From Microbacteriaceae bacterium (GTDB taxonomy: Bacteria; Actinomycetota; Actinomycetes; Actinomycetales; Microbacteriaceae): a stretch of 8,478 nucleotides of DNA. Each line of letters opens with the position of its first letter. Position 1 is the first letter of the stretch. Positions 6,351-8,478 of the stretch are shown in pieces. The DNA lies in the NCBI GenBank assembly GCA_947486475.1, contig CANKTR010000037.1:1-8478 (forward strand), in the 5' to 3' direction. Made by a program: the position numbers and the translations under genes. Below the pieces are notes generated by a model that saw only the letters and a program-made list of their open reading frames with translations, had not been told where the DNA came from and searched no databases.

Positions 6351-7160
6351 ATGAGCGAATCCTTCGCATTTCTGGGCACCGGTTCGATGAACGGGGCAAT
6401 TCTCGACGGTCTTCGCGCCGCCGACCCGACCGTCCGTGTTCGCGTGACCACCAAGTCGAGCGACACCGTTCGCCCGGGCGTTGAGTCGCGTTCGACAACC
6501 GTCGACCCCGATGCCAACCGCTGGGCCGTGGACGGCGCGACCATCGTGGTTATCGGTGTGAAGCCATTCGCCGTCGCCGATGTTCTGACCGAGATCACCG
6601 GGGCACTGGAACCCGACGCACTGGTCATTTCGGTTGCGGCCGGAATCACGACGGCAACGATGGAGAAGATTGTTCCCAACCCGGTTGTCCGGTCTATGCC
6701 GAACACCCCCGCGCTGGTGGGCAAGGGCGTCACCGGAATCGCGGGCGGATCGCGCGCGACCCCCGACCACCTCGCTCGGGCGCGGTCTCTGTTCGAGAGC
6801 GTGGGCTGGGTGCTCGAACTTCCCGAGGATCAAATCGACGCGCTGAGCACGATCTCGGGCTCCGGGCCGGCGTACGTTTTCCACGCGATGGAGCAGTGGA
6901 CGGCGGCGGCCCGCGAACTCGGATTTTCCGAAGACGATGCCCGCAGCCTCGTCGAGAAAACGTTCGCGGGGGCAACCGCGTTGTTGGACGCATCCGATGT
7001 CGGCCCGGCGGAACTGCGCCGGCGGGTGACGAGCCCCAATGGCACGACGGAACGTGCGATCGCGGTTTTGGACAACGCCCACCTTCACGATGTTTATGCC
7101 GCGGCCGCGAACGCGGCGCTCGCCCGCGCCCGCGAAATCGCTCGGGAACTCGGCAGTTAG
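6351..7160 (+). CDS. proC: Pyrroline-5-carboxylate reductase
   Basis: ProC reduces 1-pyrroline-5-carboxylate to L-proline with NAD(P)H, the last step of proline synthesis. The 269-residue product has the usual family length. The N-terminal Rossmann motif is FLGTGSMNGAI (7-17). Further family blocks are IGVKPF (68-73), SVAAGI (94-99), SMPNTPA (115-121), SGSGPAY (169-175) and the C-terminal P5CR signature RVTSPNGTTERAI (225-237). The ATG at 6351 puts the first beta strand at residue 5, as usual. No Shine-Dalgarno precedes it, consistent with a leaderless or near-leaderless mRNA. A long antisense open frame across this gene is a high-GC shadow. It is followed 105 nt later by the bS22 gene. Confidence 0.95.
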   Translation: MSESFAFLGTGSMNGAILDGLRAADPTVRVRVTTKSSDTVRPGVESRSTTVDPDANRWAVDGATIVVIGVKPFAVADVLTEITGALEPDALVISVAAGITTATMEKIVPNPVVRSMPNTPALVGKGVTGIAGGSRATPDHLARARSLFESVGWVLELPEDQIDALSTISGSGPAYVFHAMEQWTAAARELGFSEDDARSLVEKTFAGATALLDASDVGPAELRRRVTSPNGTTERAIAVLDNAHLHDVYAAAANAALARAREIARELGS

Positions 7161-7206
7161 ATTCTCAGTCGATTTAACGACGGACACTCGAACCCACAAG
7201 TCACGC

Positions 7207-7212
7207 TAGACT
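7207..7212 (+). promoter_or_regulatory. Probable -10 element of the bS22 operon
   Basis: TAGACT is a common actinobacterial -10 form. It would start transcription near 7219, leaving a leader of about 47 nt with a Shine-Dalgarno. A -35 candidate (CGGACA, 7181-7186) is 20 bp away, longer than usual, so the -35 is uncertain. Confidence 0.45.
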
Positions 7213-7230
7213 TCACGTTATTGTTCATTT

Positions 7231-7248
7231 GCCGACCGTTTGGTTGGC
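7231..7248 (+). promoter_or_regulatory. Leader hairpin upstream of the bS22 gene
   Basis: GCCGACC and GGTTGGC form a 7-bp stem (one G-U pair) with a GTTT loop, ending 6 nt before the bS22 Shine-Dalgarno. No U-run follows, so it is not an ordinary intrinsic terminator. It may be a leader structure that affects ribosome loading, or be incidental. Confidence 0.4.
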
Positions 7249-7254
7249 TCAGGT

Positions 7255-7259
7255 AAAGG
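7255..7259 (+). promoter_or_regulatory. Shine-Dalgarno of the bS22 gene
   Basis: AAAGG ends 6 nt before the ATG at 7266. It supports translation of the very short frame that follows, in contrast to the leaderless starts elsewhere in the window. Confidence 0.7.
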
Positions 7260-7265
7260 TGTCCC

Positions 7266-7364
7266 ATGGGTTCCGTTATTAAGAAGCGCCGCAAGCGTAT
7301 GGCGAAGAAGAAGCACCGCAAGTTGCTTCGCAAGACTCGCCACCAGCGTCGCAACAAGAAGTAG
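7266..7364 (+). CDS. Small basic ribosomal protein bS22 (AURKAIP1/COX24 domain)
   Basis: A 32-codon gene encodes a product starting [12 protein letters not shown] and continuing [12 protein letters not shown], with almost no acidic residues. This is nearly the same as the 33-residue mycobacterial protein annotated as AURKAIP1/COX24 domain protein and seen in mycobacterial ribosome structures as small-subunit protein bS22. It binds rRNA in the 30S subunit. The start is fixed by AAAGG 6 nt upstream and by the conserved [13 protein letters not shown]-terminus. Codon choice favours AAG, CGC and CGT, as in highly expressed genes. As I recall, the mycobacterial counterpart (Rv0500B) also lies just after proC, there with a small helix-turn-helix gene between them that is absent here. 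The glutaredoxin gene follows after 15 nt, so it is probably co-transcribed. Confidence 0.92.
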   Translation: MGSVIKKRRKRMAKKKHRKLLRKTRHQRRNKK

Positions 7365-7379
7365 CCGTCCGATAGCACC

Positions 7380-7634
7380 ATGGCCGGCCTGACTGTCGAA
7401 TTGATGGGGAAGCCCGGTTGCCATCTGTGTGACGACGCCCGAGTCATCGTGAGCTCGGTACTTCAGGATTTTCCGCAGGCCGAACTCGTTGAACACAACA
7501 TTCTCGACGACGCAGAGTTGTTCGAATCCCTCAAAGACGAAATCCCCGTCGTTCTCATCAACGGTGAGCGTCATTCGCAATGGCGAGTGGACGAAGACTC
7601 GTTTCGATCGGCACTGACCGAGGAACTCGCGTGA
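7380..7634 (+). CDS. Glutaredoxin-like (thioredoxin-fold, DUF836 type) protein
   Basis: The 84-residue product has a thioredoxin fold of the short glutaredoxin-like type. A first strand TVELMGKPGC leads to the redox motif Cys14-His-Leu-Cys17, followed by helix 1. EIPVVLINGE (54-63) carries the expected cis-proline at Pro56, and the C-terminus reads HSQWRVDEDSFRSAL. As I recall, this closely resembles the M. tuberculosis protein Rv0508 (motif CAIC; PVVLLDGREHSYWEVDE), which lies a few genes downstream of proC. It is a cytoplasmic thiol-disulfide protein whose partner is unknown. The ATG at 7380, 15 nt after the bS22 stop, lacks a clear Shine-Dalgarno, so translation may be coupled. Its TGA overlaps the GTG of the next gene. 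Confidence 0.88.
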   Translation: MAGLTVELMGKPGCHLCDDARVIVSSVLQDFPQAELVEHNILDDAELFESLKDEIPVVLINGERHSQWRVDEDSFRSALTEELA

Positions 7635-7930
7635 TTCGCCACACCGTCGTGTGGAAACTCATCGACCACTCCGCCGCAGAACGCGAGGCGGTCATGGCTC
7701 GGTTCGGCGAGGAACTCCGGGGGCTGGTGGGAGTCGTCCCCGGGCTGGTCAGCGTTTCGCTCACGCCCGACGTGGGGGACACCCAGGGGAACTTCGATGT
7801 GTCGCTCATTTCGGTCCATGAATCGCGCGAGGCGCTCGCGGTCTATCAATCGCACCCCGCCCACGTCGCAATCAGCGAATGGTGGAGCGCATTTGTCGCC
7901 CAACGCGGAGCGGTCGACAGCGAGATTTAG
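7631..7930 (+). CDS. Dabb-family (stress-responsive A/B barrel) protein
   Basis: The 99-residue product is a single dimeric alpha+beta barrel domain. It starts with the family MIRHTVVWKL, has VPGLVSVSLTPDV (36-48), NFDVSLISVHES (54-65), and the YQSHPAHVA segment (72-80). Family members range from stress proteins to small cyclases and decarboxylases, so no reaction can be named. The GTG at 7631 is chosen because it overlaps the glutaredoxin stop as GTGA and puts the conserved IRH at residues 2-4; a longer in-frame start at 7580 would lie inside the glutaredoxin gene. The next gene begins directly after its stop codon. Confidence 0.87.
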   Translation: MIRHTVVWKLIDHSAAEREAVMARFGEELRGLVGVVPGLVSVSLTPDVGDTQGNFDVSLISVHESREALAVYQSHPAHVAISEWWSAFVAQRGAVDSEI

Positions 7931-8478
7931 ATGTGTGGCCGGTATGCGTCAACCCTGAGCGGTGAGGAACTGGGTCGCTACTTTCACGCCGACGAAATCG
8001 CGGACGTCGAGTTGCGCCCGTCGTGGAACATCCCCCCGACCGCCGACGTCCCGATCGTTGTGGAAAAGCGCGACGACCGAGCGCGGTTCGTCACCACCGC
8101 CCGATGGTCTCTCGTTCCGCCGTTCGCGGACAGCCTCACTCTCAAATACCCCACGTTCAATGCCCGCAGCGAAACCGTGACCGAGAAACCGACGTTCCGC
8201 GGTTCCGTCGGGCATCAACGGGCACTCCTTCCCGCCGACGCGTATTTCGAATGGCGAACCGACGGAAAGGTGAAAACCCCGTTCGCGGTGACTTCTCCAG
8301 CCGGGGAACTCGCCTTCGCCGGCCTGTACTCGTGGTGGCGAGCGGGCCCCGACAGCGAGTGGGTTCTCACCGCCACGATTCTGACGATGGCCGCCCCAGA
8401 ACCCATCGCGTGGCTCCACGATCGCACGCCCGTCGTCCTCGGCCCCGACGACTGGGACTGGTGGCTGAATCGCGACAG
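7931..8478 (+). CDS. SRAP-domain protein (YedK/HMCES family), C-terminus cut by window edge
   Basis: The frame begins ATG-TGT, giving Met-Cys-Gly-Arg-Tyr, the invariant SRAP N-terminus. After Met removal Cys2 is the nucleophile that crosslinks to abasic sites in single-stranded DNA and shields them. Other active-site residues of the family are visible: Asn77 in FNARSET (76-82), Glu107 in YFEW (105-108) and His163 in WLHDRTP (161-167). These correspond to YedK Asn75, Glu105 and His160. WNIPPT (32-37) and RWSLVPPF (58-65) are typical of the family. 182 codons are present of a usual 220 or so, so the C-terminal end is missing. The ATG immediately follows the TAG of the Dabb gene with no gap, so translation is likely coupled. 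Confidence 0.95.
   Translation, partial: MCGRYASTLSGEELGRYFHADEIADVELRPSWNIPPTADVPIVVEKRDDRARFVTTARWSLVPPFADSLTLKYPTFNARSETVTEKPTFRGSVGHQRALLPADAYFEWRTDGKVKTPFAVTSPAGELAFAGLYSWWRAGPDSEWVLTATILTMAAPEPIAWLHDRTPVVLGPDDWDWWLNRD

Larger units (their letters stand above)
7161..7265. other. Intergenic region between proC and the bS22 gene
   Basis: This is the longest gene-free stretch in the window. It contains a possible -10 (TAGACT, 7207-7212), a hairpin (7231-7248) and the bS22 Shine-Dalgarno (7255-7259). A weak 4-bp inverted repeat (GTCG/CGAC, 7168-7181) after the proC stop is not convincing as a terminator. No further gene is evident; an 11-codon TTG-started frame (7221-7256) is discussed elsewhere. 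Confidence 0.6.

Noticed and set aside
7168..7181. A proC terminator built on the GTCG/CGAC inverted repeat
   Set aside because: The stem has only 4 bp with an AT-only loop and no U-run after it.
6333..7199. A 288-codon minus-strand open frame over proC
   Set aside because: It is antisense to an unambiguous ProC, has arginine-rich low-complexity composition, and no start signals.
1..8478. tRNA or rRNA genes, CRISPR arrays, insertion sequences, prophage or toxin-antitoxin genes
   Set aside because: No repeated units, cloverleaf-like sequences, transposase motifs or terminal inverted repeats were seen, and nearly all the sequence is taken by recognised genes.

Overview
The window is a gene-dense stretch (almost every base lies in a gene; no gap exceeds about 105 bp) of a high-GC actinobacterium. 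By eye it is roughly 60% GC, and I favour the Microbacteriaceae or a close relative. Evidence for this placement: the 32-codon bS22-type ribosomal protein gene just downstream of proC and followed by a glutaredoxin-like gene, an arrangement I recall from mycobacteria; an SDR/DUF2867-type epimerase of actinobacterial style; a stand-alone OmpR-type winged-helix protein; and start codons preceded by a TAnnnT hexamer with no Shine-Dalgarno, typical of leaderless actinobacterial mRNAs. The placement is inference from gene content, not a database match.

Layout from left to right. (1) 1-1007, minus strand: the N-terminal 335 residues of an NAD(P)-binding SDR-type protein, cut by the window edge. (2) 1042-2837, plus: psuG and a PfkB-type kinase (probably psuK), overlapping by ATGA; together they turn pseudouridine into uracil and ribose 5-phosphate. 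(3) 5426-2809, minus: upp (uracil phosphoribosyltransferase), an orphan winged-helix regulator, and a class I photolyase whose Shine-Dalgarno overlaps the regulator's stop codon. The photolyase 3' end overlaps the psuK 3' end by 29 bp, tail to tail. (4) 5454-5909, plus: tadA, the tRNA adenosine deaminase, divergent from upp. (5) 6295-5915, minus: an unrecognised small four-helix membrane protein. (6) 6351-8478, plus: proC, the tiny bS22 gene (7266-7364, easily missed), a glutaredoxin-like gene, a Dabb-domain gene, and the start of an SRAP (YedK/HMCES-type) gene cut by the right edge. The last three are packed with overlap or zero spacing.

How the genes fit together: psuG/psuK release uracil that upp, 2 kb away, can return to UMP, so pseudouridine-to-UMP salvage is encoded almost complete here (no transporter seen). 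Two DNA-damage functions are present: the photolyase and the SRAP abasic-site protein. The rest is housekeeping (tRNA wobble editing, proline synthesis, ribosome, thiol redox). I saw no mobile elements, tRNAs, rRNAs or CRISPR arrays.

The most notable structural signal is regulatory: at five starts (the SDR gene, psuG, upp, the winged-helix gene and proC) a TAnnnT hexamer sits exactly 6 nt before the start codon, implying leaderless transcripts. The most interesting unexplained protein is the winged-helix regulator, with its unknown N-terminal domain translationally coupled to the photolyase. I did not find a convincing wholly new multi-gene system.
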